Positions 37,225 to 46,085 of a DNA stretch of 64,000 bases are shown one piece after another (positions within the stretch are counted from its first letter, which is position 1; each line of letters opens with the position of its first letter). Source of the DNA: Gloeocapsa sp. PCC 7428. Its GTDB lineage: Bacteria; Cyanobacteriota; Cyanobacteriia; Cyanobacteriales; Chroococcidiopsidaceae. The translations under genes and the position numbers were made by a program. The notes beneath the pieces are model-generated. The model did not search any database and was not told the DNA's origin. It was given only the letters and a program-made list of their open reading frames with translations. Location: NCBI RefSeq assembly GCF_000317555.1, contig NC_019745.1:992001-1056000 (forward strand), written 5' to 3'.

Positions 37225-38252
37225 CGCTGCACCTCCAGCAATTTGCGATAAAGTGCTTCGTATTCATCTACCATGCGGTGATAGTCGAAACGGGCGACAA
37301 CGGCTTGACGTACGCGAGTGCGATCGAGTGCTAAAACATCGGGAAGACACGCCGCAAGTGAATCGACATCCGCAGCATAATAACCAGTGACACCAGGTTC
37401 GACAATTTCAGAAACGGCACAGCGATCGCTTGCTAAAACGGGCGTACCACACGCCATTGCTTCAATCAGCACCATCCCGAAAGCTTCCGAGTAGTTGATT
37501 GGAAATAATAATGCTGCGGCACCTGCAAGTAATTCGTTGCGTTTCTCAACGCCTACAGGTCCAATGTATTCAATAGATTTTCCGTCAATTAAAGGCGCGA
37601 CTTCGGTTTCAAAATAGTCACCTTGCCCCTGTCCTGCCATAATTAGCCGCATACCGACTTTTTGTGTTACTTTAATCGCTTCAACAGCACCTTTTTGCGC
37701 GTTAAGATGCCCTAGAAACACAAGATAATCGCCCTGCCCAGAACAAAATGGAAATGCAGCAGTATCAATGCCGTTATATATAACAGGTACGTTGCCAAGT
37801 GACTTAAATTTACTGCGATGATACCGCGAAACTGCGACAACTTGGGCTTCTGGATAGCGCGTATAGCTGCGGAGAATGTCGGAATTAGGATTAATGTGAT
37901 ACGTGTGAACAATCGGCGTAGGAACTAGACGAGTAAACGGCAGCGCATAATGGTAAGCATGGCTGTGGATAACGTCAAATTCTTGGGCGCGTTCAAACGC
38001 CGCCGCAACGTGAACAACTTCGTGAAATTCATAGTTGTTCCATAACATTGGGTCATTTCTATAGCCACGTGCGTAAACCGCATGTAACAGCGCAGATGTT
38101 TGCGAGTCACCTGTGGCAAACAAGGTGACTTTGTGTCCGCGACGCATCAACTCTTCGGTGAGTAACGACACAATTTGTTCAATCGAACTACCACTATCAG
38201 GACCTGTTCGACCTGCAATTGGGGAAATTAAGGCAATTCGCAACGTATCCAC
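37221..38252 (-). CDS. GT4-family glycosyltransferase
   Basis: 343 residues. GT-B fold: N-terminal LISPIAGRTGPDSGSSIEQ with a glycine-rich acceptor loop, DVIHSHAYHYALPF (about 95-108), the middle VFLGHLNAQKGAVEAI (donor domain start) and the E(x7)E motif in EAFGMVLIEAMACGTPVL (about 266-283). Members transfer sugars from nucleotide donors with retention. Sits between the kinase gene (12 bases upstream) and the next glycosyltransferase (4-base overlap). Donor and acceptor unknown. Confidence 0.92.
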   Translation of the reverse strand: MDTLRIALISPIAGRTGPDSGSSIEQIVSLLTEELMRRGHKVTLFATGDSQTSALLHAVYARGYRNDPMLWNNYEFHEVVHVAAAFERAQEFDVIHSHAYHYALPFTRLVPTPIVHTYHINPNSDILRSYTRYPEAQVVAVSRYHRSKFKSLGNVPVIYNGIDTAAFPFCSGQGDYLVFLGHLNAQKGAVEAIKVTQKVGMRLIMAGQGQGDYFETEVAPLIDGKSIEYIGPVGVEKRNELLAGAAALLFPINYSEAFGMVLIEAMACGTPVLASDRCAVSEIVEPGVTGYYAADVDSLAACLPDVLALDRTRVRQAVVARFDYHRMVDEYEALYRKLLEVQR

Positions 38253-38264
38253 TGCTCTGTCCTC

Positions 38265-39215
38265 CTAATCCAATTCGTACCAGAGGTTTTCCAGTTTAGC
38301 GAGTGCAGTTTCAACAAAAGCAGGTTTTTGAAATGGCTTGATCCACCAGCGAAGATACCATAGCGTTTTTAAGATGTCGCAGTACACCAGCGTCCGGCTA
38401 AAGGTTTGCCGATCAAGTACAATATGTTGTTTCAGTTCATCGAGGTAAGCCGCGAGAAGATACGGTTTATATTTACCCCATCCTGAGAGTAAGCGGACAA
38501 CATCCCAAGCAGCGATGCCAATTGATGCCCACTCCCAGTCAATCGGTCGAATTCCTACGTTAGGTTGAACAATAATGTTATGACACGACACATCACCATG
38601 AAGTAGTGTATGCGGTTGACAAATCAAGAATGCTACCAGTTCGTCAAACTGCGCCATGAGGCAATCAAAGCGCATAAGTAGATGCGCCTCGGCTTTTTTT
38701 TTGAGACTCTCGCGAGCAGTTTGGAGAAGATAGTAGTAGAATTCTGCGTTGTGTTCGCCCAGACAATCGAGCGATCGCAACTCGGCTTCTCGGTCGTAAT
38801 AAGCGGCGTGTAACTGCGCCATCCAGCGGAAAGTCAGCAACCATTCAGATATCTCATAGTATTCAAGTTTCCACTCACCGACATCTTCGAGAAATAGCCA
38901 GTAGCGTTGTGCAGCGCGATCGCACAATCCGGCATACAACTGTGGTGCGCCAAAACGTTGTCCTACGAGTAATCTTTGATAAAGTAGCACCTCACGTCCT
39001 TGACGAACATCCTGCCGCAGCCGCTTGAAGATTGTAGATATCTGTTGACCCGTGTTCAGGGTGACCTGTAAACGATGAATCGGATGCGTACTGTAATTAT
39101 CCAACGCTGTAGACGTTATCTGTTGAATTTGTACAGACTGACCAAAATACTCACATAACCCTTGCTCCAACACCGCCGCAACTGTGGGTTGCCCTTCCAC
39201 CACGTTTAGTGTCAT
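38265..39215 (-). CDS. APH-family small-molecule phosphotransferase
   Basis: 316 residues of the aminoglycoside/choline/homoserine kinase-like fold. Brenner motif HGDVSCHNIIV (about 206-216) with catalytic Asp208, then metal-binding IDWEWASIG (about 224-232). The N-lobe has a Lys in FKRLRQD. Such enzymes phosphorylate hydroxyls of small molecules; those encoded in sugar loci often act on sugars, choline or aminocyclitols. Position between a lipid-flippase-like ABC exporter and a GT4 enzyme suggests that it phosphorylates the sugar or glycoside being assembled. Antibiotic resistance is less likely given the context. Confidence 0.82.
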   Translation of the reverse strand: MTLNVVEGQPTVAAVLEQGLCEYFGQSVQIQQITSTALDNYSTHPIHRLQVTLNTGQQISTIFKRLRQDVRQGREVLLYQRLLVGQRFGAPQLYAGLCDRAAQRYWLFLEDVGEWKLEYYEISEWLLTFRWMAQLHAAYYDREAELRSLDCLGEHNAEFYYYLLQTARESLKKKAEAHLLMRFDCLMAQFDELVAFLICQPHTLLHGDVSCHNIIVQPNVGIRPIDWEWASIGIAAWDVVRLLSGWGKYKPYLLAAYLDELKQHIVLDRQTFSRTLVYCDILKTLWYLRWWIKPFQKPAFVETALAKLENLWYELD

Positions 39216-39239
39216 CTTACTTATTTAAGAACTACAAAT

Positions 39240-39360
39240 AACTTCTCCCCTGCTCCTCTGCTCACGCCAGTTGCTACAACGGAGGGAGGAAGCTCCGCAC
39301 CGCACTGGCTCCCCTGCTTTCTCTGCACCTCTGCTCCCCTGCTTCCTCTGCGGTTGTCAT
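39240..39360. repeat. CTCCCCTGCTCCTCTGC-type repeat at end of ABC gene
   Basis: Imperfect repeats of CTCCCCTGCT/CTCTGC words spanning the ABC exporter stop. The same vocabulary recurs at 43920-43945, 47686-47720 and 48113-48135. Low-complexity, polypurine on the other strand. Confidence 0.75.
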
Positions 39361-41079
39361 CTTCACTACTCTGCCATGCTCAAGTACGAGTCGTGCATCG
39401 CAATGCTCCAGCGTACTCAGTCGATGCGCAATCATGAGAGTCGTACGCCCGTGCATTAATCGCTCCATCGCTTCCATAATTGCGGCTTCGGTCTTGACAT
39501 CAACCGAACTTGTCGGTTCGTCCAAAATTAAAATCGGTGCATCTTTCAAAAATGCCCGTGCGAGGGAAATTCGCTGACGTTCGCCGCCAGAAAGTCGCAT
39601 TCCCCGTTCGCCAACTTTTGTGTCATAACCCTGCGGCATCTTCATAATAAAATCGTGCGCATTTGCGGCTTGGGCTGCGGCGATAATATCGTTGTAACTC
39701 GCATCAGAACGCGCGTAGCTAATGTTTTCTGCAATACTGGTGGAAAACAGCATTGGTTCTTGCAGCACGATCGCAAACTGAGAACGCAAATCGCGTAACT
39801 TGTACTCGCGCAGATCAACACCATCAAGTAAAATTCGACCATCGGTTGGGTCATAGAACCGCGTCAACAAGCTAACGAGCGTTGTTTTACCCGCGCCGGT
39901 TGTCCCCGCAATACCCAATCGAGTCCCAGGGCTTAGTTGAAACGAAATGTTGTGCAAAATCTGACTTGTGGCATCATAACCGAACGAGACGTTGTCAAAA
40001 GTCACCGCACCTCCTGCACGGTGTAAGGGTGTGCCATGCTGTTTTTCAATCACATCAGGTGGTTCGTCTAGCAGCGCAAAAGCACGTTCAGCACCCGCGA
40101 GCGAACCTTGTAAACTCGCAACGCGCTTACTCATCGACTCTAACGGCTTATACAACTGCGATAGATACCCCAACACTAACAACAAGTTTCCTAACGATAG
40201 TTCGCCATTTTGTACGAGTCGGACACCAAAATACAGCACCGCAGCCGTACCAACCGCCGTCGTCAGCGCTACGAATACGCCTAAACCACCTTCAACAAAC
40301 GTCAAACGAATCTTTGCCCGCAAGCTTTCCCGCGCCTGGCGGATGAAACGTGCTTGTTCGCGTTCTTCTTGACCAAACGCTTTGACAACGCGTACCGCCG
40401 TCAGAACCTCTTGGACGACAGAGAATGCCGCGCTTTCAAGCTTTTTTGCACCACGCCATTGTTTGCGTAACCGCTGTCCATATAACCGCGATAGCCAGTA
40501 GAGAAGTGGTGAAATTGCGATCGCAATCAGCGCTAGTTGAAGATGAATCAACGCTGTGACGTACACCATCCCAATTAAAGTGACGGCTGAGGTGATAAAA
40601 GGAATCACACCATCAATGGCAATCCACTGCAAAGCAGGTGCGTCGTGTTGTACGCGATAGTTCGTTTCATAAGTTCCCTTCGCGTCGTGATACGCGAGTG
40701 AAAGCCGCTGTGCGTGGTTAAACAACCGCCCGCGAAAATTTAACACTAACTTTTCGCCAACATAAGTTTGCAGCACTGAGGTCACAAGTCCGCGCAGCTT
40801 ACCGAGGACAACGACCGCGATCGATAAGAAGATCGCAAAAAAGAGAATTGCCTCATTTGAGCGCTGTAAACTTGCTGGAAGGATTGCTTGCAAGAAGCCT
40901 GGTAACGGTCGCGCGCCGAGTACCGTATCCACAATAATTGTGAGCGGTAGCGGAGTAAGAAGCGTAAACGGTGTTGACAGTAGGCTCAAAAGCAACAAAA
41001 CTACTAAGTGCCAGCGAAAAGACCACGCCTCTTGAAATACTCTTTTGTAAAGTATTCGGTTGGTATATGGCTTTTGCAC
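39274..41079 (-). CDS. ABC exporter, fused permease and ATPase (MsbA-like)
   Basis: 601 residues. Six-span permease domain about 1-320 followed by one nucleotide-binding domain: Walker A GTTGAGKTT (about 374-382), Q-loop LQEPMLF, signature LSGGERQR (about 478-485), Walker B ILILDEPTSSVD, H-loop IAHRLS. Works as a homodimer or heterodimer to export a lipid-linked or hydrophobic substrate. The last 25 or so residues (from AEEAGEQRCRESR onward) are translated from a purine-rich interspersed repeat and differ from family C-termini. Between the GT2 fusion and the APH kinase genes; substrate presumably the glycan or glycoside made by this locus. Confidence 0.93.
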   Translation of the reverse strand: MQKPYTNRILYKRVFQEAWSFRWHLVVLLLLSLLSTPFTLLTPLPLTIIVDTVLGARPLPGFLQAILPASLQRSNEAILFFAIFLSIAVVVLGKLRGLVTSVLQTYVGEKLVLNFRGRLFNHAQRLSLAYHDAKGTYETNYRVQHDAPALQWIAIDGVIPFITSAVTLIGMVYVTALIHLQLALIAIAISPLLYWLSRLYGQRLRKQWRGAKKLESAAFSVVQEVLTAVRVVKAFGQEEREQARFIRQARESLRAKIRLTFVEGGLGVFVALTTAVGTAAVLYFGVRLVQNGELSLGNLLLVLGYLSQLYKPLESMSKRVASLQGSLAGAERAFALLDEPPDVIEKQHGTPLHRAGGAVTFDNVSFGYDATSQILHNISFQLSPGTRLGIAGTTGAGKTTLVSLLTRFYDPTDGRILLDGVDLREYKLRDLRSQFAIVLQEPMLFSTSIAENISYARSDASYNDIIAAAQAANAHDFIMKMPQGYDTKVGERGMRLSGGERQRISLARAFLKDAPILILDEPTSSVDVKTEAAIMEAMERLMHGRTTLMIAHRLSTLEHCDARLVLEHGRVVKMTTAEEAGEQRCRESRGASAVRSFLPPL

Positions 41080-41097
41080 TACTCTTTGCCTCTTAAT

Positions 41098-41175
41098 ACA
41101 GGAGCGAGTGGGAGTGTGGGAGAGATTTGATGATTATTGCTCTTTAATACTCTACAACCCTACAACCCTCCTACT
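41098..41175. repeat. Interspersed repeat shared with 29917-30006
   Basis: Starts AGGAGCGAGTGGGAGTGTG, then GGAGAGATTTGATGATTAT, a short AT stretch, then CTACAACCC words and CCTACTCCTCTG. Same order as the reverse complement of 29917-30006. It supplies the last residues and stop codon of the GT2 fusion gene. Confidence 0.75.
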
Positions 41176-43674
41176 CCTCTGTTCAATCGCTTGCATCAGC
41201 AGGGACATGGCGATCGCACACTCGTAAAAACTACGAAAAATCAGAATTAGGGCAATGATACTTAGTTTAAGTACTGCACCCCATGCCTGGTCAATCGCTG
41301 CACCGAGAGTCAGGGTGACAAATAGCACGACAAGTATCCAGCCGAGTTTTGACCACCGCGACCAGATTTGTAACCGGACAAGCTGCTGACCGCCGCCATG
41401 TTCCTCGATTGCCATCAAAAGATGACCGACACCTAGTAAACCTCCAGGAACTTCGAGATCCCATCGGTCGTAGTTACCGCCGCGCTGTACGCGATTTCCT
41501 ATTTGTTGAATCGTTGATTCGATCGATGTTAGCCATGCTTCGGGTGCTTGCCAAACTGTACTCCAAATCGTGCGTTGTTGCCGTCGGGGTAAAACAAGAT
41601 GAGTCTTACCGCGCGATCGCCAAGGTTGTAATCCATAGCGCAAACGTCCACGTAGCCGTGCTAAAGGTTGGAGTAAATACAGTACGGTTGTTAAACAGTA
41701 GCGCTGCCAACGCTGGGATTTTGGTGTATGCAGAAACGCAGCACGCGCCGCACTGCGACTTGCTTGTATGAACGTAGTCACAACTGCAAGCAGCGCGATC
41801 GGCAACGCCAACCATAGCGGAGTCCATAAAAGACCAAGCAGCGCCAACCCGAAAAGTGCCAAAATGACAAGATACCATTCTGGCATCAACGGTATAGCGC
41901 CGAGTGTTCCTGGTGTGCGTTGATAAATCGATTGAAATGGAGCAGTTCCCCATAAACCATAAAACACTTGCTCTTTGGCACTCAGCGCGTGCATAACGCC
42001 TGCACCGTAAATACGCCCAGACCACGAAAGATGACCGGCGGCGTTATACTTTTCAGGAAACTTTTGTTCTAGGAGTGCTTCAGCCTTGCCGTAGCCTTGT
42101 TGTTGCTTCCAATACGCGCGTACCGAGTTGCGGCGATGATGCCAAACGACCGCCGCCGGATTAAAGCCAAGACTCCAGCCTTGTTGTTGCAGCCGCCAAC
42201 AAATATCAACGTCATCCCCCGCAGTGCGAAACTGCGGATCGAAGCCATCAATTGCTTGCAGGCACGTTTTGCGAAATGCCATGTTACAACCAGGAATATG
42301 TTCGGCTTCTTGATCCGACAAGAGAACGTGTAAGGGTCCTCCTGGTGCATTCGCAACACATTCGGCGATCGCGCCGTCTCCTGGTGGTGCAATATTAGGA
42401 CCACCAACACCAACGTAGGATGTATGCACAAACGTATATGCTAAATACATTAGCCAATGCGGATCGGGGTAAGCATCGTCGTCAATATATGCTATAATTT
42501 CACCCTGTGCAGCACGCATCCCGACGTTACGAGCGTTGCTCAAACCTCCTTGCGGAATGTTGATTAGCCGGACATTGTATTCACTCGCAATCTCAGGTGT
42601 GCTATCCGTTGAACCATCATTAACAACGATCGCTTCAAAATGCGGATACTCAAGTTTGGCTAAGCCCTCAAGCGTATCGCGAATTGTTCGCGCACCGTTG
42701 TAAGTACATACCACAACCGAAATAAATGGCAATTGGAGATTTGAGGAAAATGGTACGCGGGCGAAAGCACCACCCACCGCCGCCAGCGCGGGTTTTGCTC
42801 GTCGTTGCCGATCTGTTAGCCCAAAATCCCAATCTTCAATGTCGTAGCCGCCGCGATGCCATTCATCCGTCCACGCAAAAATAAAAGCCCCCGCACAGCC
42901 TGCCGCAAAGGCTGTCCAAATTTGCCAATCGAGGACATCGGCTTGCTTCTTTAAACCATTGCGCCGACTATCTAAACCAATTTCAGCCATCACTAAGGGG
43001 CGATCGCCAACCAGGTTTTGTAGACGTGCTAAGTAAGCTTGTAAACGGTCTTGCTGTTCTAAATACACATTGAAACAAACAAAGTCAACAAATGGCAGAT
43101 GTAGATACTCGGTCGTGGGATAATTGACGTAAGTTACTAAACTATCAGGGTCTTCGCTTTTTGCCACCCAATACAGTTGTTGTAAGAAACGCTCGATGCG
43201 ACGATGACCATACCACCGCACAATTGACGCTGGAATTTCATTGCCGATCGCGTAACACAACAACGCTGGATGACCTGCACAAGCCTGTGCGCCGACGCGT
43301 ATGCGTTCTTTGATTGCTTTGATGCGATTTTTGTCCTCCAAAAATGCAATATGCTGTTCCCAAGGAAGCCCTACCATGACGCGCAGTCCGTATTTTGCCG
43401 CAACATCTAATAACCAACGTGGCGGTACCGTATAGGTCCGCACCGCATTGATACCCTTCGCTGCCATTGTGGCAAAGTCAGATTCCACCTTTAGAGGATG
43501 AGGATAATCATTGCCGTTTTTGTCAGGGCGAAAAGTTCCATAGGTAACGCCACAAATGTAGAGTTTCTCCTCACCGATAAACAGAAACTTACCCCGAACT
43601 TGTGGTCTTAGTGGCTGTGTTATGGAAAAAGGAATGGGTAAGCTTCTACGCAAAGTTACTTGTTGAGCAGTCAA
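41152..43674 (-). CDS. Glycoside hydrolase-like domain fused to GT2 glycosyltransferase, membrane protein
   Basis: 840 residues. Residues about 28-300 form a TIM-barrel glycosidase-like domain of the GH2/GH5 clan: YAIGNEIP places an Asn-Glu pair at 145-146 (acid/base) and VMAEIGLD places Glu231 (nucleophile). Residues about 315-540 are a GT2 transferase: FISVVVCTYNG, VNDGSTD, IDDDAYPDPHW (DxD at 398-400), GDDVDICWRL and QQQGW (496-500). Several membrane spans follow (about 595-640 and 765-825). The fusion places making and cutting or remodelling of a sugar chain in one membrane protein. First gene of the minus-strand glycan locus; its upstream region contains a five-fold 11-bp operator-like array. 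Confidence 0.85.
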   Translation of the reverse strand: MTAQQVTLRRSLPIPFSITQPLRPQVRGKFLFIGEEKLYICGVTYGTFRPDKNGNDYPHPLKVESDFATMAAKGINAVRTYTVPPRWLLDVAAKYGLRVMVGLPWEQHIAFLEDKNRIKAIKERIRVGAQACAGHPALLCYAIGNEIPASIVRWYGHRRIERFLQQLYWVAKSEDPDSLVTYVNYPTTEYLHLPFVDFVCFNVYLEQQDRLQAYLARLQNLVGDRPLVMAEIGLDSRRNGLKKQADVLDWQIWTAFAAGCAGAFIFAWTDEWHRGGYDIEDWDFGLTDRQRRAKPALAAVGGAFARVPFSSNLQLPFISVVVCTYNGARTIRDTLEGLAKLEYPHFEAIVVNDGSTDSTPEIASEYNVRLINIPQGGLSNARNVGMRAAQGEIIAYIDDDAYPDPHWLMYLAYTFVHTSYVGVGGPNIAPPGDGAIAECVANAPGGPLHVLLSDQEAEHIPGCNMAFRKTCLQAIDGFDPQFRTAGDDVDICWRLQQQGWSLGFNPAAVVWHHRRNSVRAYWKQQQGYGKAEALLEQKFPEKYNAAGHLSWSGRIYGAGVMHALSAKEQVFYGLWGTAPFQSIYQRTPGTLGAIPLMPEWYLVILALFGLALLGLLWTPLWLALPIALLAVVTTFIQASRSAARAAFLHTPKSQRWQRYCLTTVLYLLQPLARLRGRLRYGLQPWRSRGKTHLVLPRRQQRTIWSTVWQAPEAWLTSIESTIQQIGNRVQRGGNYDRWDLEVPGGLLGVGHLLMAIEEHGGGQQLVRLQIWSRWSKLGWILVVLFVTLTLGAAIDQAWGAVLKLSIIALILIFRSFYECAIAMSLLMQAIEQRSRRVVGL

Positions 43675-43744
43675 ATCGATCGCACCTTTTCAAAATCTAT
43701 CGGGTTGCCCCAAGAGAACATAAACTCAAAAGTAATCACTCAAG

Positions 43745-43796
43745 CTTTAATAATGCTTAAATGAAGCTTAATATATCCTTAAATTTTCCTCAATTA
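43745..43796. promoter_or_regulatory. Five-fold 11-bp direct-repeat array (OmpR/PhoB-type operator)
   Basis: CTTTA, CTTAA, CTTAA, CTTAA and CTCAA begin at 43745, 43756, 43767, 43778 and 43789, exactly 11 bases apart, each followed by A/T-rich letters. Tandem repeats at one helical turn are how OmpR/PhoB-family regulators bind, and cyanobacterial Pho boxes are CTTAACCT repeats with the same 8+3 period. The array is 70-120 bases upstream of the GT2-fusion start (43674) and just past the 3' end of an OmpR-type two-component operon. Confidence 0.6.
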
Positions 43797-43916
43797 GTTA
43801 CAATTTATTTCCTGAAACGAAGATAAAGTAATACTTCTAGCAATTTTGCGCAACTAAGTTGCAATCACAAGCATACGCAGTCAACTGATAGCTTCGCAAC
43901 TAAATTATTTTATTGT

Positions 43917-45356
43917 TTATTCTCCTCTGCTCCTCGGCTCAAGAAGCGGTAACTCTATCCAAAACACCGCCCCACCCGCAGGTTGATTCGCCGCATTAAT
44001 TGTACCGCCATGAGCTTCTACAATCGCTTTGGCGATCGCTAAACCCAATCCTGAACCCCGTTCTTCATTCCGCTGCTGGCGATCGCGATAGAAGCGCTCA
44101 AAAATGTGAGGGAGGATAGTTGGAGAAATACCAGATCCTGTATCGGCAACTGTTACCCGTGCTTTACCTCGGACAATTTCTAGCCGGAAATCGATCTGTG
44201 TACCTTTAGAGGTGTGGCGAATTGCATTATCCAAGAGGTTCAGTAGCACTTGCTCGATGCGATCCACGTCAACAAGTACCATTATCTTGCGGGTAATCTG
44301 GGTTTGTAGCTGACGTTCTCCCATCATCAAGCGGACTTGTTCTGCGACGTCTGTACACAAGCTTGATAAGTCAATGGGTTGTAAGTCAAATGTTGCCGAG
44401 CGATCGCTGCGTGCTAGCAATAATAGATCTTTGACCAGCCGATTTGTGCGATCGACCTCGCGGCGAATTTTACGTAGCAAAGGCTTACCTGAATCGGGAG
44501 TCCCTGTGACTCCATTCATCAGTAGTAAGTCGGCATAACCACCGATCACGGTTAGTGGTGTCCGCAGTTCGTGCGACACATCAGCAAGAAATTGGCGCAG
44601 TCGAGATTCGGATCGCGTTTGTGCCTCAAACGCAGTTTGAATATGGTCAATCATTTTGTTGAAAGACCAAGCTAGCTTACCAACTTCATCGTGTCCCTGC
44701 GGTAGCTGTACGCGCTGCGAGAGATCGCCGCGTGCAATGCGATCCGTCACCACAATCATGCGTTCTAACGTGCGCAGATTAGCACGTACCATGAGAAAGA
44801 TTAATGCTGCGGCGATCGCTAAAAAAACTAGGCTAGCTACTACAAATGACAACACGTGCTGGCGTATTTCAAAGAAGCGTTCCACAAGCGAGGTACTCAA
44901 TACGACAACACCAAGTGGTTCTCGACGCGGTGGAATGGGGACAAGCGCTATCAAAATTTGCTTACCATTGCTACCATTTAGGATGTAATTTTGCTCTAAC
45001 TTGCCTGCTAATGCCGGTGCATACCACTCTCTAGGTAATTCAGGTGGCATTGGTTCACCAATTGTACTGATATGCCGACCAATTACCCGACCATTGCGGT
45101 TAACAATCAATGCGCCTGTGTCTGCTGAAGTGAGATCAGTTGCAAGTTGTGGCGCTAGGGCTTGCAGCTTTTGTTCATCCACCGGCTGGTTGAGTAATTG
45201 TGCATCGATTGTTGGCTTTGCTTGCGCGCGAATGCGTACTGCTTCGCGATCCAACATAAAAGCGCGCAAATTGATGTAGTCATGCAAACCCAGTAATAGC
45301 AGCAAAGGAGTAATAGAAGCTAGAATACTGAGCGTCAATCGCCAGCGGAGTTTCAT
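43917..45356 (-). CDS. Sensor histidine kinase
   Basis: 479 residues. TM1 about 8-28, periplasmic sensor about 30-165, TM2 about 168-190, HAMP about 190-245, HisKA with FLADVSHELRTPLTVIGG (phospho-acceptor His about 268), HATPase_c with NLLDNAIRHTSKG (N box), ADTGSGISP (G1), RGSGLGLAIAKA (G2). Orthodox class I kinase. The extreme C-terminus (LLEPRSRGE) is encoded by the CTCCTCTGCTCCTCGGCTC repeat. Follows the response regulator after 24 bases in one operon. Signal unknown; the upstream neighbour on the other side of the operator array is the glycan locus. Confidence 0.94.
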   Translation of the reverse strand: MKLRWRLTLSILASITPLLLLLGLHDYINLRAFMLDREAVRIRAQAKPTIDAQLLNQPVDEQKLQALAPQLATDLTSADTGALIVNRNGRVIGRHISTIGEPMPPELPREWYAPALAGKLEQNYILNGSNGKQILIALVPIPPRREPLGVVVLSTSLVERFFEIRQHVLSFVVASLVFLAIAAALIFLMVRANLRTLERMIVVTDRIARGDLSQRVQLPQGHDEVGKLAWSFNKMIDHIQTAFEAQTRSESRLRQFLADVSHELRTPLTVIGGYADLLLMNGVTGTPDSGKPLLRKIRREVDRTNRLVKDLLLLARSDRSATFDLQPIDLSSLCTDVAEQVRLMMGERQLQTQITRKIMVLVDVDRIEQVLLNLLDNAIRHTSKGTQIDFRLEIVRGKARVTVADTGSGISPTILPHIFERFYRDRQQRNEERGSGLGLAIAKAIVEAHGGTINAANQPAGGAVFWIELPLLEPRSRGE

Positions 45357-45380
45357 AATTATTTCGTCAACCTCAGCTAA

Positions 45381-46085
45381 CTATTCCAACGCTGGAACGC
45401 GCAACATATATCCAATCCCGCGCACTGTCCGAATCATAAACGGTGGCTCGGTATCTAATTTGCTTCGCAAATAACTAATATAGACCTCGATGATGTTGGC
45501 ATCACCATAGTAGTCATAACCCCAAACGCGATCGAGAATTGTTTGGCGCTCTAAAACTTGGTTTGGATGTTGCATTAGTAGGTGCAACAAGTCAAACTCT
45601 TTGCGTTTAAGCTCAACTAACACACCATTGCGCCAAGTTTCGCGGGTATTCGTATTTAATGTAATTGCTCCGACTGTTAGCACCTCACTTGACGGTGGTA
45701 TATGGCGACGTAGCGCAGCGCGGATACGAGCAAGCAACTCAGGAAAATGAAACGGTTTAGTCAGGTAATCGTCGGCACCAAGCTCAAAACCACGTACCTT
45801 ATCTGCAAGATCGTCGCGTACCGTCAGCATGATGATAAGAACATCGCTGCTACGGCGAATTCGGCGACAAACCTCGAATCCATCAATATCAGGCAAATTG
45901 TTATCAAGGATGACAAGCTGCGGTTTCCATGTGTTCAATGCTTCAAGCGCAGCGTATCCTGTTCGTACCGATTGCACCTCAAAACCTTCGTACCGCAAGC
46001 CAAGCTCAACAAAATCAATGATTAATTGCTCATCATCCACCACTAGCACTCGGATCGGCTGATTGCTCGTATCCTGACCACACAT
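45381..46085 (-). CDS. OmpR/PhoB-family response regulator
   Basis: 234 residues from ATG 46085 (GGGGAG about 10 bases upstream; a GTG four codons earlier is possible). Receiver: acidic pair VVDDE, phospho-acceptor Asp in VILDNNLPDIDG, Lys in LTKPFHF. C-terminal winged helix: RKEFDLLHLLMQHPNQVLER and the recognition part NIIEVYISYLRSKLD, ending TVRGIGYMLR. Partner of the kinase encoded next. DNA targets are not proven; the 11-bp array near 43745 and the divergent efflux promoter region (46086-46469) are the obvious candidates. Confidence 0.94.
   Translation of the reverse strand: MCGQDTSNQPIRVLVVDDEQLIIDFVELGLRYEGFEVQSVRTGYAALEALNTWKPQLVILDNNLPDIDGFEVCRRIRRSSDVLIIMLTVRDDLADKVRGFELGADDYLTKPFHFPELLARIRAALRRHIPPSSEVLTVGAITLNTNTRETWRNGVLVELKRKEFDLLHLLMQHPNQVLERQTILDRVWGYDYYGDANIIEVYISYLRSKLDTEPPFMIRTVRGIGYMLRVPALE

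Noticed and set aside
38265-39215. APH-fold kinase as an aminoglycoside resistance gene
   Set aside because: The fold is shared by choline, homoserine and sugar kinases, and the gene lies within a glycan-type operon.
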